From Denitrovibrio acetiphilus DSM 12809 (GTDB taxonomy: Bacteria > Chrysiogenota > Deferribacteres > Deferribacterales > Geovibrionaceae), in contig NC_013943.1 of the NCBI RefSeq assembly GCF_000025725.1, positions 2,542,001 to 2,606,000 of the forward strand: DNA of 64,000 nt. The letters are read 5' to 3'. Shown piece after piece: positions 16,333 to 24,929 of the stretch. Position numbers and translations under genes: made by a program. Numbering within the stretch: the stretch's first letter is position 1; each line of letters opens with the position of its first letter. Below the pieces are notes generated by a model. It was not told the origin of the DNA. It saw only the letters and a list, made by a program, of their open reading frames with translations, and did not search any database.

Positions 16333-17789
16333 GCTTCTTAAACAAAAACCTGAAAGAGCTGACCGACGGTCTGGCAGGAAAAGATTTTTCCTCTAAAGAG
16401 CTTGTGCAGTTCTATCTGGACAGAATAAAAAAATACGACAGCGAAATTCAGGCGTTCAACTACATAAACGAAAACGCACTGAAACAGGCGGAAGCCATAG
16501 ATGCAAAAAGGTTAAAAGGGGAAACTCTGCCTGCTTATGCCGGTGTGCCTGTTGCCCTGAAAGACCTGCTGATAACAAAGGATATGCCTACAACATGCAG
16601 CTCAAAGTTTCTGGAAGGTTTCAAGCCCCCTTTTAACGGGACAGCCGTAAGCCTCCTCGAAGAAGCGGGATTCATAAACCTTGGCAAACTCTCCATGGAC
16701 GAATTCGCCATGGGGTCTTCCAACGAAAACGCAGCATTTAAAAAGACACGCAACCCATGGGATACAACAAAAGTTCCCGGCGGTTCATCAGGCGGTTCAG
16801 CCGCATCCGTTGCCGCTGGTCTCGCACCTGTCACACTCGGCAGCGACACAGGCGGTTCCATACGTCAGCCCGCATCGCTTTGCGGTGTTGTCGGCATGAA
16901 GCCCACATACGGACGTGTATCACGTTTCGGGCTGGTAGCTTTCGCATCATCCCTCGACCAGATCGGCCCTATGGGCAAATCTGCGTTCGACCTTGCGTCC
17001 ATACTTTCTGTAATAGGAAAGCACGACAGCAAAGACTCTACTTCTGCCAACGTTGATCAGAAAGATTATACCAAAGACCTCACCGACGATGTTAGAGGGA
17101 TGAAAATCGGTATTCCTAAAGAATATTTTGCAGAAGGGCTGGCACCTGATGTTAAATCCGCTGTGGCAGACGCTATAAAAAAATATACTGACCTCGGCTG
17201 TGAGATGGTTGATATCAGCCTGCCTCACACTGACTACGCACTTGCGACCTACTACATTATCGCAACAGCAGAGGCGTCCAGCAACCTGGGGCGCTATGAC
17301 GGCGTGCGTTTCGGCAGACGTGCTGAGGCTGACAATCTGCGTGACATGTATTTCAACTCACGGACAGAAGGCTTCGGAGAAGAGGTCAAGAGACGCATAA
17401 TGCTCGGCACATACGTTCTCTCTGCCGGTTACTATGACGCTTATTACCTGAAAGCACAGCGTGTCAGAACACTCATTAAGCAGGACTTCGTTGAGGCGTT
17501 TAAAACTGTCGACGCTATAATCTGCCCGACATCACCAACAACCGCTTTCAAAGCCGGTGCAAAAACAGAAGATCCGCTCCAGATGTATCTGAGCGACATA
17601 TATACGCTCTCCCTGAACTTATTCGGCGGGTGCGGACTTTCCTTACCTTGCGGATTTGACAAAGACGGCATGCCGATAGGTGTTCAGCTTATGGGTAACT
17701 ATTTCGAAGAGGGGAAAATACTGAACCTTGCCCACGCTTTCGAGCTGGCAACAGACATCAGCAGAATCCCTGAAAAACTTAAAATATAG
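16329..17789 (+). CDS. gatA: Asp/Glu-tRNA amidotransferase subunit A
   Basis: Amidase-signature subunit that releases ammonia from glutamine. The Ser-cisSer-Lys triad is complete: Lys78 (VALKDLL), Ser153 (PGGSSGGSAAS) and Ser177 (GSDTGGSIRQPA). The glycine/serine-rich signature spans about 148-180. The 486 residues match the family. It is in a three-gene operon with gatC upstream (four-base overlap) and gatB nine bases downstream. Confidence 0.98.
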   Translation: MSFLNKNLKELTDGLAGKDFSSKELVQFYLDRIKKYDSEIQAFNYINENALKQAEAIDAKRLKGETLPAYAGVPVALKDLLITKDMPTTCSSKFLEGFKPPFNGTAVSLLEEAGFINLGKLSMDEFAMGSSNENAAFKKTRNPWDTTKVPGGSSGGSAASVAAGLAPVTLGSDTGGSIRQPASLCGVVGMKPTYGRVSRFGLVAFASSLDQIGPMGKSAFDLASILSVIGKHDSKDSTSANVDQKDYTKDLTDDVRGMKIGIPKEYFAEGLAPDVKSAVADAIKKYTDLGCEMVDISLPHTDYALATYYIIATAEASSNLGRYDGVRFGRRAEADNLRDMYFNSRTEGFGEEVKRRIMLGTYVLSAGYYDAYYLKAQRVRTLIKQDFVEAFKTVDAIICPTSPTTAFKAGAKTEDPLQMYLSDIYTLSLNLFGGCGLSLPCGFDKDGMPIGVQLMGNYFEEGKILNLAHAFELATDISRIPEKLKI

Positions 17790-17798
17790 GTATTTAGC

Positions 17799-19223
17799 AT
17801 GAATTACGAACCTGTTATAGGACTTGAAGTACACGTTCAGATGGCGACAGAATCAAAGATATTCTGTACCTGTTCTAATAAATTCGGCTCAGCCCCGAAC
17901 ACTAACGTCTGCCCTGTTTGTCTCGGTATGCCCGGTGTTCTACCTGTGATGAATGAAAAAGTTATGGAATTCACCGTTAAGGCGGGGCTTGCACTTAACT
18001 GCGAAATCAGAAACAAATCAGTCTTCGCTCGGAAGAACTACTTTTACCCCGACCTGCCGAAAGCTTATCAGATATCTCAATACGAACTGCCTATCTGCGA
18101 AAACGGCTATATTGACATCGAGCTTGAAGACGGAACACAGAAAAGAATCGGAATAACCCGTATCCACATTGAAGAAGATGCAGGAAAGCTTGTTCACTCC
18201 GCAGACGGTTCAGGCGTTGACCTCAACCGCACGGGAACACCCCTTATGGAGATAGTATCAGAACCTGACCTGCGCAGTGCCGAAGAGGCAAAAGCATATC
18301 TCCAGAAGGTTAAAACCATTCTTAAATATGTGGAAGTATCCGACTGCAACATGGAGGAAGGTTCCATGAGATGTGACGCCAACGTGTCGCTTCGTCCTGT
18401 CGGTCGCGAGAAATTCGGTACACGTGCAGAAATTAAAAACGTCAACTCTTTCAAAAACGTTGAAAGAGCTATCAAATACGAAGAGAAACGTCAGGCAAAA
18501 CTTCTGGATGAAGGTGGGACTGTCGTGCAGGAAACACGCCTTTTCAACGCAGACACAGGCACAACAGCCTCCATGCGCGGAAAAGAAGATGCCCACGATT
18601 ACAGATATTTTCCGGATCCTGATCTTGTTCCACTTGTGCTTGAAAACGAATTTATAGACAATATAAAAAACAGCCTGCCGGAGCTTCCTGATGCTCGGAT
18701 GAAACGCTTCATGGAAGAGTTCTCTCTCCCCGCATACGATGCAGCTTTCCTCACATCCGAAAAAAACTATGCAGAGTTTTTCGAAACAGCTCTTAAGGCT
18801 CATAACAATCCGAAAGGTATCAGCAACCTCATTATGACAGAGCTTATGAGACACGCTAACGACAAGCAGTGCGAAATCAATGAAGCAGGTATTTCACCAG
18901 AAAACCTCGCCGAAATTGTGAAACTTCTGGATAGTGGGACAATCAGCGGCAATATCTCTAAAAAATTGTTCGAAGAGGTGCTTGAAAGCGGCAAAAAACC
19001 TTCTGTCATTGTTGAAGAGAAAGGGATGGCGCAAAACTCTGATGAAGGAGAACTTGAAAAGATCGTTAAACAGGTCATAGATGCTAATCCTGACGAAACA
19101 GAGCGTTTCCGTGCCGGCGATAAAAAACTTCAGGGATTTTTCATGGGACAGATAATGAGAGCGTCCAAAGGGAAAGCAAACCCGGGTGTCGTCACTCAGC
19201 TTCTGAACAAACTGATAAAGTAA
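17799..19223 (+). CDS. gatB: Asp/Glu-tRNA amidotransferase subunit B
   Basis: Binds the mischarged tRNA, activates its side-chain carboxylate with ATP and transfers ammonia arriving from GatA. The N-terminal VIGLEVHVQ, the Cys-rich CTCSNKFG and CPVCLGMPG segment, [11 protein letters not shown] and [10 protein letters not shown] are all family motifs. The C-terminal helical YqeY-like domain ends in [12 protein letters not shown]. The 474 residues match the usual length. Presence of gatCAB suggests that this organism lacks GlnRS, AsnRS or both. Confidence 0.98.
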   Translation: MNYEPVIGLEVHVQMATESKIFCTCSNKFGSAPNTNVCPVCLGMPGVLPVMNEKVMEFTVKAGLALNCEIRNKSVFARKNYFYPDLPKAYQISQYELPICENGYIDIELEDGTQKRIGITRIHIEEDAGKLVHSADGSGVDLNRTGTPLMEIVSEPDLRSAEEAKAYLQKVKTILKYVEVSDCNMEEGSMRCDANVSLRPVGREKFGTRAEIKNVNSFKNVERAIKYEEKRQAKLLDEGGTVVQETRLFNADTGTTASMRGKEDAHDYRYFPDPDLVPLVLENEFIDNIKNSLPELPDARMKRFMEEFSLPAYDAAFLTSEKNYAEFFETALKAHNNPKGISNLIMTELMRHANDKQCEINEAGISPENLAEIVKLLDSGTISGNISKKLFEEVLESGKKPSVIVEEKGMAQNSDEGELEKIVKQVIDANPDETERFRAGDKKLQGFFMGQIMRASKGKANPGVVTQLLNKLIK

Positions 19224-19260
19224 CTCAGCGAAAATAATAATATAATCTATGGGGGTTGAA

Positions 19261-19665
19261 ATGCTTGAGAAGATAGACCATATAGGCATAGCTGTCAAAA
19301 ATCTTGAAGAGGCTACAGCCTTTTACAAAACTATGGGCATCGAACCTTACCATTTTGAAGAGGTTATAAGCCAGAGAGTTAAGGTCGCTTTTATAAAGAT
19401 CGGCGAATCTAATATAGAACTTCTGGAGCCAACTTCAGATGACAGCCCCATTGCAAAATTCCTCGAAAAGAAAGGGGAAGGGATCCACCACATCGCCTAT
19501 CGTGTTGATGACATACAAAATGCTCTGGACGCACTCAAGGCAGACGGAGCAAAGCTCATAAACGAAGAACCAATGGACGGGGCTCATGGAATGAAAGTAG
19601 CTTTTGTTCACCCCAAAAGCGTAAACGGCGTGCTCACAGAGCTTTCACAGTTGCAAACAAAATAA
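19261..19665 (+). CDS. mce: Methylmalonyl-CoA epimerase
   Basis: Interconverts the 2R and 2S forms of methylmalonyl-CoA in propionate or succinate metabolism. The 134-residue VOC-fold protein begins MLEKIDHIGIAVKNLEEA; metal ligands are His in DHIG, a mid-protein His in HHIAYRVDD, and a Glu near the end (LTELSQ). The repeated beta-alpha-beta3 halves are clear. The start at 19261 has GGGGGTTG just upstream; a start at 19249 would place the ribosome site inside the coding region. No mutase gene is in the window. Confidence 0.9.
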   Translation: MLEKIDHIGIAVKNLEEATAFYKTMGIEPYHFEEVISQRVKVAFIKIGESNIELLEPTSDDSPIAKFLEKKGEGIHHIAYRVDDIQNALDALKADGAKLINEEPMDGAHGMKVAFVHPKSVNGVLTELSQLQTK

Positions 19666-19709
19666 TAAAAAGCTGGCAGACATTAAACTCTTTTAGATTA
19701 TATACCTGA

Positions 19710-19982
19710 ATATTTCACTTAAATGCTGCCGGCTATGACGACTGGAGACTGCCGAGCGCAACAGAATTCATATCCATAGCGGATTACAGCACTCGGGAAC
19801 CTGCCGTCCTCAGCCTGTTTGTTAACTATCTCATAAATATAAACTCTGGTTTTTACTGGTCATCAACAACAGATTCTATAGACCATGATTACGCAGTGAG
19901 ATTCTCCGGTGCGGAAGGTCTTTTAAACGCTACGGCTAAGTCAGGCACATGGTCTATAAGATGTGTGCGGAGTACGCCATAG
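19710..19982 (+). pseudogene. C-terminal remnant of a DUF1566 (Lcl C-terminal) protein
   Basis: Reading the frame from 19710 gives HLNAAGYDDWRLPSATEF near the start, then FYWSSTT, and later TWSIRCVRS before the stop at 19980-19982. GYDDWRLP, YWSST and RCVR are the three hallmarks of the DUF1566 domain found in secreted or lipoprotein bacterial proteins. There is no start codon or ribosome site; a TGA at 19707 closes the frame just upstream and the N-terminal part and signal peptide are missing. It is about 90 residues of a formerly larger gene, left 44 bases after the mce stop. The rest of 19666-19997 shows nothing else. Confidence 0.78.
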
Positions 19983-19997
19983 TCTGTAAAGCTATGC

Positions 19998-20420
19998 TTA
20001 TAATAAAATTACAGTATATTGTAATGAAAGTGTTTTAATAAAGGTGTAATCATCGATAATATGATAATAAGCTGAGTTAAGATTTAATTTACCTACATAT
20101 TTTGAATATGCTTTATTAGCAATCACATTGCCATCATAACTTACGTATGAATTATAGTACGCATATGCACCGTCATACTCAATATAATAACTGAATTCAT
20201 CGAAATCGCCCGTATCAAGAGCAACCCCTCCGTTGCAATCCAGATAAAGCTTTGTGACCTGAGAAGTGCCCTCAAAAGTTTTTGTGTCGTATACATTTAT
20301 AGCAGTAGTACCTGCCTCGGTAGGTTGTTTATTAACAGAGCTGCTCCTTCCGCTGCTTCCGCCACATGACACGATCAAAGAAACAATAAAACAAATCAGA
20401 AAAATTCTTACCATCTTCAT
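19998..20420 (-). CDS. Small tyrosine-rich lipoprotein, unknown function
   Basis: A 140-residue protein with a lipoprotein signal: basic start MKMVRIF, a hydrophobic core and the lipobox LIVSCGG, so Cys becomes the lipidated N-terminus. The mature part starts Gly/Ser-rich and then has a Tyr-rich beta-like domain (SYYIEYDGAYAYYNSYVSY). I chose the second ATG (20420) because GAGG lies seven bases upstream; starting at 20432 adds four residues. It faces the DUF1566 remnant tail to tail. No homology is recognised. Confidence 0.65.
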   Translation of the reverse strand: MKMVRIFLICFIVSLIVSCGGSSGRSSSVNKQPTEAGTTAINVYDTKTFEGTSQVTKLYLDCNGGVALDTGDFDEFSYYIEYDGAYAYYNSYVSYDGNVIANKAYSKYVGKLNLNSAYYHIIDDYTFIKTLSLQYTVILL

Positions 20421-20496
20421 AGCATACCTCATATTTTTTTGTATGCTACATTATTCACAACATATACACAATGCGAAACCCACATTAAGAAAATTG

Positions 20497-20563
20497 CCAG
20501 GTAAGAAAATCCCCCGCCTGGAGGTGCCTTAAAAGACAGTCATATCAATGACTCACGGGGGAT
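20497..20563. other. Compact inverted-repeat element of unknown role
   Basis: ATCCCCCG (20509-20516) and CGGGGGAT (20556-20563) are perfect 8 bp inverted arms. Between them AGTCAT-ATCA-ATGACT (20538-20553) forms a nested hairpin. An alternative pairing is CCAGG (20497-20501) with CCTGG (20517-20521). It lies between the lipoprotein promoter region and the dcuC terminator. It could be a structured RNA, a repeat or an operator. Confidence 0.45.
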
Positions 20564-20568
20564 ATCAC

Positions 20569-20618
20569 AAAAAAAGATCTTAACGATCATACCTCTGCCC
20601 TACACCCCAGGACAGAGG
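20569..20618 (-). terminator. Probable terminator of the downstream DcuC-family gene
   Basis: On the minus strand, a nine-pair stem between 20610-20618 and 20592-20600 (CCTCTGTCC/GGGCAGAGG, one G-T) with a nine-base loop is followed by a small GATC-GTTAA-GATC hairpin and T7 (20575-20569). It begins 32 bases past the stop. Confidence 0.65.
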
Positions 20619-20650
20619 CAACTATATAAATTCACTTCCTGCTGTTTTTT

Positions 20651-22024
20651 TCAAAGCATAAACCAGCTTCCGATGACAACGACAATAACTCCACCTGCCA
20701 TGGGAATAAAAGTACGCTTAACCACTTCGAAAGGCGAAACGTCCGCAGTCCCAGCACATGCCAGAACAACCCCGGCGACAGGAGAAAAACTTCTGAAAAG
20801 CCCTGCAACAAGCTGCATAGGCAAAACAAAAACAACTGCTTTTAACCCAAAAGCAGCGGCGGCATCCGGTGCAAGATTAGCAAAACTAAAAAAAGCAGCA
20901 TTTCCGCTACCAGTCATCAGTGCAGTAATACCGATAATCAGGACAATAACGATCAGAAGCCCGATAGCCGGCAGACCAACGCCATGCGCACTTGATAAAA
21001 GCATGTCAATGAAACCGACAGCCTTAAGCCCCAGTGCGAAAACCTCTGCCGCAAAAATCAGTGTTACGATTCCGGCAAGAGTGTCCCCCATCCCTATGAA
21101 AAAGACTTTCACATCAGCCATAACTTCTTTTGCCTTTCTCGTGTACACAAGCTCGAAAAATACTGCAACGATAAGACTGATAAACATAGCCGTAACCACA
21201 TTAAGCTTTATACTCGCCACAACAAACTTACTGAAAACCAGCAAAAGGATAAGCGGAAGCGTCGGAAGAATAGCGTACAGAGCGGGAACTTTGCGTGCGG
21301 ATTCTTGCTTGCTGCGAAATTCTTCGAGCTTTTCAGAAACATCACTGCTTTCAAGGGCACGTTTATCAAAATATCTCTGAACAAAAAAATGCAAAACAGC
21401 AATAACGATCATAGCCGGCACAGCAAGCATAAGCTGCTCTGAGACAAAATACGTGCTGGCATCCATTCCCGATGTTCTTGCCCCGAGCAGGCTGTTACCG
21501 GATGCAGGCCCAAGATCCAGACACGCCGTAGTAGCAATTACAGCAGCAGAACTGGCAGGAGTTGCTCCGAGCCTTATAAGGATAGGAAACATTGAAATTA
21601 GAAGCAGCATAGCCAGACCGGAAGCACTCGGTATAAATATATTCAAAACCTGCCCCAGAAGATAAGCAAGGGCAATGACAACATAAGGGCTCCTCAGCTT
21701 ACTAAGCGGCTTAACCGTCAGGTCAACCATAGCTCTTGCGGCGCCTATGTGCCCCATATATTTTGCAAAACCGCCGGCAGCCATAATAATCAGCCCGAGT
21801 TTTCCGACACGTCCTGATATAATTACACGGATCATATCAAAAATATCAAATACTACCCAGCCTGTACTCTTGCTTTTTGCCATCGAAACAAAATCGTTCC
21901 CCTGAAAAGCGGCTATAGTGAGCAGAAGCAGCCCCGCCGCAAAGATAACTGTTTGAGTCTGATACTTTTTTACTATCAGGTATCCGGCAGCACAGACAAT
22001 AAGTATTGTCAGTATATGTACCAT
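20651..22024 (-). CDS. DcuC-family anaerobic C4-dicarboxylate carrier, paralogue 1
   Basis: A polytopic inner-membrane carrier of 457 residues with about 12 hydrophobic segments. Conserved family blocks are GQVLNIFIPSASGLAMLLL, MTGSGNAAFFSFANL and SFSPVAGVVLACAG. DcuC exchanges or exports C4-dicarboxylates such as succinate and fumarate in anaerobes, but related carriers take other organic anions. I chose the ATG at 22024 because TTGGAGG precedes it; a longer frame to 22090 adds 22 non-hydrophobic residues. The gene is separated from its paralogue (22260-23618) by a leader with a palindrome and its own predicted promoter. Confidence 0.9.
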   Translation of the reverse strand: MVHILTILIVCAAGYLIVKKYQTQTVIFAAGLLLLTIAAFQGNDFVSMAKSKSTGWVVFDIFDMIRVIISGRVGKLGLIIMAAGGFAKYMGHIGAARAMVDLTVKPLSKLRSPYVVIALAYLLGQVLNIFIPSASGLAMLLLISMFPILIRLGATPASSAAVIATTACLDLGPASGNSLLGARTSGMDASTYFVSEQLMLAVPAMIVIAVLHFFVQRYFDKRALESSDVSEKLEEFRSKQESARKVPALYAILPTLPLILLLVFSKFVVASIKLNVVTAMFISLIVAVFFELVYTRKAKEVMADVKVFFIGMGDTLAGIVTLIFAAEVFALGLKAVGFIDMLLSSAHGVGLPAIGLLIVIVLIIGITALMTGSGNAAFFSFANLAPDAAAAFGLKAVVFVLPMQLVAGLFRSFSPVAGVVLACAGTADVSPFEVVKRTFIPMAGGVIVVVIGSWFML

Positions 22025-22131
22025 TTTAAAACCTCCAAGATGTTTGAACCGCAGTTTATAACGAGACAGGCAGAGGAGATGGACATACATCCACTCTCAC
22101 AGATTCTCAACTGCTGCTTTATAATCTTTTC

Positions 22132-22145
22132 GGTTCTGCAGAACC
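22132..22145. promoter_or_regulatory. 14 bp perfect palindrome in the dcuC paralogue-1 leader
   Basis: GGTTCTGCAGAACC is a perfect dyad about 20-30 bases downstream of the predicted transcription start and about 110 bases before the ATG. It could be an operator, or in RNA a short hairpin. No second copy was noticed. Confidence 0.4.
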
Positions 22146-22170
22146 CTGAATAAAAAATGCCTAATTTTTT

Positions 22171-22212
22171 ATTATACTATCTTTTATATATTTTCGCCTT
22201 GATACTGTCAAG
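22171..22212 (-). promoter_or_regulatory. Promoter of dcuC paralogue 1 with shared regulator-type palindrome
   Basis: The palindrome CTTGATACTGTCAAG (22198-22212) has its centre 29 bases upstream of a perfect minus-strand TATAAT (22176-22171). This puts it near -41 from the predicted start, the class II position used by Crp/Fnr activators. An overlapping alternative promoter also exists: TTGACA (22211-22206), 17 bp, TATAAA (22188-22183). The same 15 bp with the same geometry precedes the M20 gene. Confidence 0.6.
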
Positions 22213-22259
22213 ATTATTTTAGAGGAATATTTATTTCTATGGAAGTTTGAAGAAACAGC

Positions 22260-23618
22260 TTACAAGATAAGTTTACTAAGTACCGATGTCAGCAATACTG
22301 CGCTCAGCATCGGAATAGCCGTCCGTTTAATTATTTCGATGGGGTCAACTTCTGACACTCCGGCAACAGCTATCACAACCCCGGAAACAGGTGAAATACT
22401 CCTGCAAAGCCCTGTAGCAAACTGAACAGGTAACATCAGAGAAACAGCCTCATAGCCTCCCCCGGCTGCAATATGCATAACAAAACCGGAAAAGCCAAAG
22501 AAGGACGCATTACCGCTGCCGGTGATGAACGATGCAAAACCAACCAGCGAGATTGTCACAACATAAACCATCACATTGCTGCTCTGGGCAAAATGAAGAA
22601 GCCAGTCCATCAGACCAACAGCTTTTAACCCATACGCAAAAGTCTGGGCAGCAAAAATAAGCATCACAATCGACGAAAAGGCGGTTCCCATCCCGTTAAA
22701 AAAAGCTTTAACTCCTGCAAATGTCTTCTTAAGATTAAATATTCGTAAATATTCAATGACAATGCAGATAGTCATACTCAGAAAAACTGCCGAAACAACA
22801 TCAAGCTTCACACGCCCAGAAATAGGATCACTCAGTCCAACAAGCAGAAAGACCGGAAGCATGGGAAAAAGGGCGTAAAAACCTGGCACATCCCTATATG
22901 CCGGACTGTCATGGTGGGCGGTAAAATTTCTCTGTCCGGCGAGAATATCCCTCCTGTCGAACCCTCTCTGCACGTAATAATGCAGTGCCCCGGTAAACAG
23001 CATCACAGGAAATGCGATAACAACCTGGTATTTTGTAAAATATTCGACAACACCTATCCCGAGAAGTTCCGCCGCAATATTCGTTGACGGGGACGCCGGC
23101 CCCATGTCGAGAGCTCCGGCTGTGGCTATAACAGCAGCGACACTCGCAGGGCTCAGCCCAATACGCACAAGAACCGGATAAACAGATACCATAAGAAGTA
23201 TCCCAAGCCCTGAGGCACTAGGTATGAAGATGTTAAGTATCTGCGCTGCAAAATAAACAAGTACAAGGACAAAATATGGTCTCCTCACAAGCAGAAGAGG
23301 TTGAGTAACAACTCTTATCATAGCCCCGGCAGCACCTATATATTTCATATAGGCAGCAAACCCGCTTGCACTCATAACGACAAGCCCCACATCCGCAAGC
23401 TTTCCCGTCATGATATGCTTTATCTGGAGGAACATATCAAGAAGCACTGTACCAGATGAGTCCACTTCATCTAAAACCACAAACTCATGACGCCCGCAAA
23501 AAGATGCAATACCCATCAGAATAAGCCCGGAAGCAAAGAGAACAGCTGGCGGTAAATACCTTTTAAAGATCAGATATCCGGTCAGCACCACAACACATAA
23601 TGTTGAAAAAAATAACAT
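22260..23618 (-). CDS. DcuC-family anaerobic C4-dicarboxylate carrier, paralogue 2
   Basis: A 452-residue polytopic membrane protein that is a clear paralogue of the neighbour at 20651-22024. Shared blocks are AAQILNIFIPSASGLGILL, ITGSGNASFFGF and SISPVSGVVIAVAG. GGAG lies seven bases before the ATG. It lies 34 bases downstream of the M20 peptidase gene and is probably cotranscribed with it, which suggests that it imports the peptidase substrate or exports the product. The true substrate is not known. Confidence 0.9.
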   Translation of the reverse strand: MLFFSTLCVVVLTGYLIFKRYLPPAVLFASGLILMGIASFCGRHEFVVLDEVDSSGTVLLDMFLQIKHIMTGKLADVGLVVMSASGFAAYMKYIGAAGAMIRVVTQPLLLVRRPYFVLVLVYFAAQILNIFIPSASGLGILLMVSVYPVLVRIGLSPASVAAVIATAGALDMGPASPSTNIAAELLGIGVVEYFTKYQVVIAFPVMLFTGALHYYVQRGFDRRDILAGQRNFTAHHDSPAYRDVPGFYALFPMLPVFLLVGLSDPISGRVKLDVVSAVFLSMTICIVIEYLRIFNLKKTFAGVKAFFNGMGTAFSSIVMLIFAAQTFAYGLKAVGLMDWLLHFAQSSNVMVYVVTISLVGFASFITGSGNASFFGFSGFVMHIAAGGGYEAVSLMLPVQFATGLCRSISPVSGVVIAVAGVSEVDPIEIIKRTAIPMLSAVLLTSVLSKLIL

Positions 23619-23652
23619 CTCTACTCCGGCTTAAAACTGTCTCAACTCCAGT

Positions 23653-24762
23653 TTACATCAGCAGGATATCTTTCAAAAGCTTAAATCTCTCTTCAAACTG
23701 ACGAAGATCGAGAAACTCTTCAGCAGAATGCGACTTACCGCCCGGCAGTCCCATACCGCACAAGGAAGGTACGCCGAACGCAGAAGGAAAAGAAGCATCT
23801 GAGCCCCCACCGGCAAACACCCACTTAACCTCAACGCCATTCTGCCTGCCAAGTTCATCTATTTTTTCGCATATCTCTTCTGTTTTATCATTGGGCATCA
23901 TTGGCGGTCTGGTTATTCCACCTTTAAGGTCTATTTTAACTTTTTCATCAAATCCGGTCTTAAGCTTTTTCATGATTTTGTCATGCACTTCTTCGCCGTC
24001 TTCCTGCCTGATAAACCTGACATCAACTTTCATCTCAGCAAAGTCAGGGATGCTGTTTACAGATGTTCCCCCCTTCACTACTCCGGGGTTAAGATATACA
24101 CCCTTCTCATTATCAACCATAGACTTGAAGAAAAGAATCCAGTTCGCGGCTTCTGTAACTGCGCATATTCCCTCTTCGGGATTATTACCGGAATGGGCAG
24201 CCTTGCCGTGAAATTCTATAAAATAACGGGAAGAACCCTTACGCTGATTAAGAAAGGCGCCGTTCGCCCTTGCAGGCTCCACAGCGAAAGCGAATTTTGA
24301 TTTACGGGAGAGCTCTTCTATGATTGGTCTTGTATGCAGGCTTCCTATCTCTTCCTCACCATTAAAAAATACAGCATATTTTTTTTTCAGCCCTTGCTCT
24401 GCATGCAGCTCCCTGAGAACATGAAGAAGAAATACACAGCCGGACTTCATATCAGCAACACCCGGTCCATAGCAGAAATCACCTTCAATACTAAAAGGTC
24501 TTTTCGCAACCTCCCCTTCGGGGAAAACCGTGTCAAGGTGACACATAACGAGCACATCGATATCATCATGGTCGGCGTTGTATGCAGTAAAGCTTTTACC
24601 AAGCTCTCCATCAGGCTCATACCATTCAATATCCCACCCCATAGAGGCATATCTGTCGGCAAACCACTCCCCTACAGCATCGACGCCTTTTTTATAGTAT
24701 GTACCGCTGTCAATATTTACGACTTCTTCCAGTTCATTCAGAAAAGCAGCTTTATCGATCAC
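23653..24762 (-). CDS. M20-family metallopeptidase (carboxypeptidase G2-like)
   Basis: A cytoplasmic dizinc hydrolase of 369 residues. Metal ligands and catalytic residues are all visible: His75 and Asp77 (CHLDTVFP), Asp104 (GPGVADMKSG), Glu136/Glu137 (NGEEEIGS), Glu162 (AVEPAR) and the late His in GGKSHSAEE. The lid domain (about 175-285) has GKAAHSGNNPEEG, typical of the CPG2 branch that cleaves C-terminal glutamate or related amides. There is no signal peptide, so it acts on imported substrate, fitting the cotranscribed DcuC-type carrier. It is preceded by a predicted class II Crp/Fnr-type promoter. Confidence 0.93.
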   Translation of the reverse strand: MIDKAAFLNELEEVVNIDSGTYYKKGVDAVGEWFADRYASMGWDIEWYEPDGELGKSFTAYNADHDDIDVLVMCHLDTVFPEGEVAKRPFSIEGDFCYGPGVADMKSGCVFLLHVLRELHAEQGLKKKYAVFFNGEEEIGSLHTRPIIEELSRKSKFAFAVEPARANGAFLNQRKGSSRYFIEFHGKAAHSGNNPEEGICAVTEAANWILFFKSMVDNEKGVYLNPGVVKGGTSVNSIPDFAEMKVDVRFIRQEDGEEVHDKIMKKLKTGFDEKVKIDLKGGITRPPMMPNDKTEEICEKIDELGRQNGVEVKWVFAGGGSDASFPSAFGVPSLCGMGLPGGKSHSAEEFLDLRQFEERFKLLKDILLM

Positions 24763-24788
24763 AGCATCACCTCATAAGAAAATTTTTA

Positions 24789-24829
24789 ATTATATTCTTT
24801 TTTAACTTTATTTCCTTGATACTGTCAAG
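24789..24829 (-). promoter_or_regulatory. Promoter of the M20-dcuC operon with shared regulator-type palindrome
   Basis: Minus-strand TATAAT (24794-24789) has no -35 match, but the palindrome CTTGATACTGTCAAG (24815-24829) is centred 28 bases upstream, near -41 of the predicted start. This is the class II activator arrangement. The 15 bp are identical to those at 22198-22212. The Crp/Fnr gene starts its 3' end 100 bases away. The half-site spacing (TTGA-N5-TCAA) is one base shorter than the usual Fnr box. Confidence 0.62.
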
Positions 24830-24929
24830 AATCCATTTATAAAATAACTCGAGGTTCAACTGTCAGGTGACAGCAGGAGGAATATATATGTCTGTGCGAA
24901 AGGGATATTATGGAACAAAGAAGAGGGAC

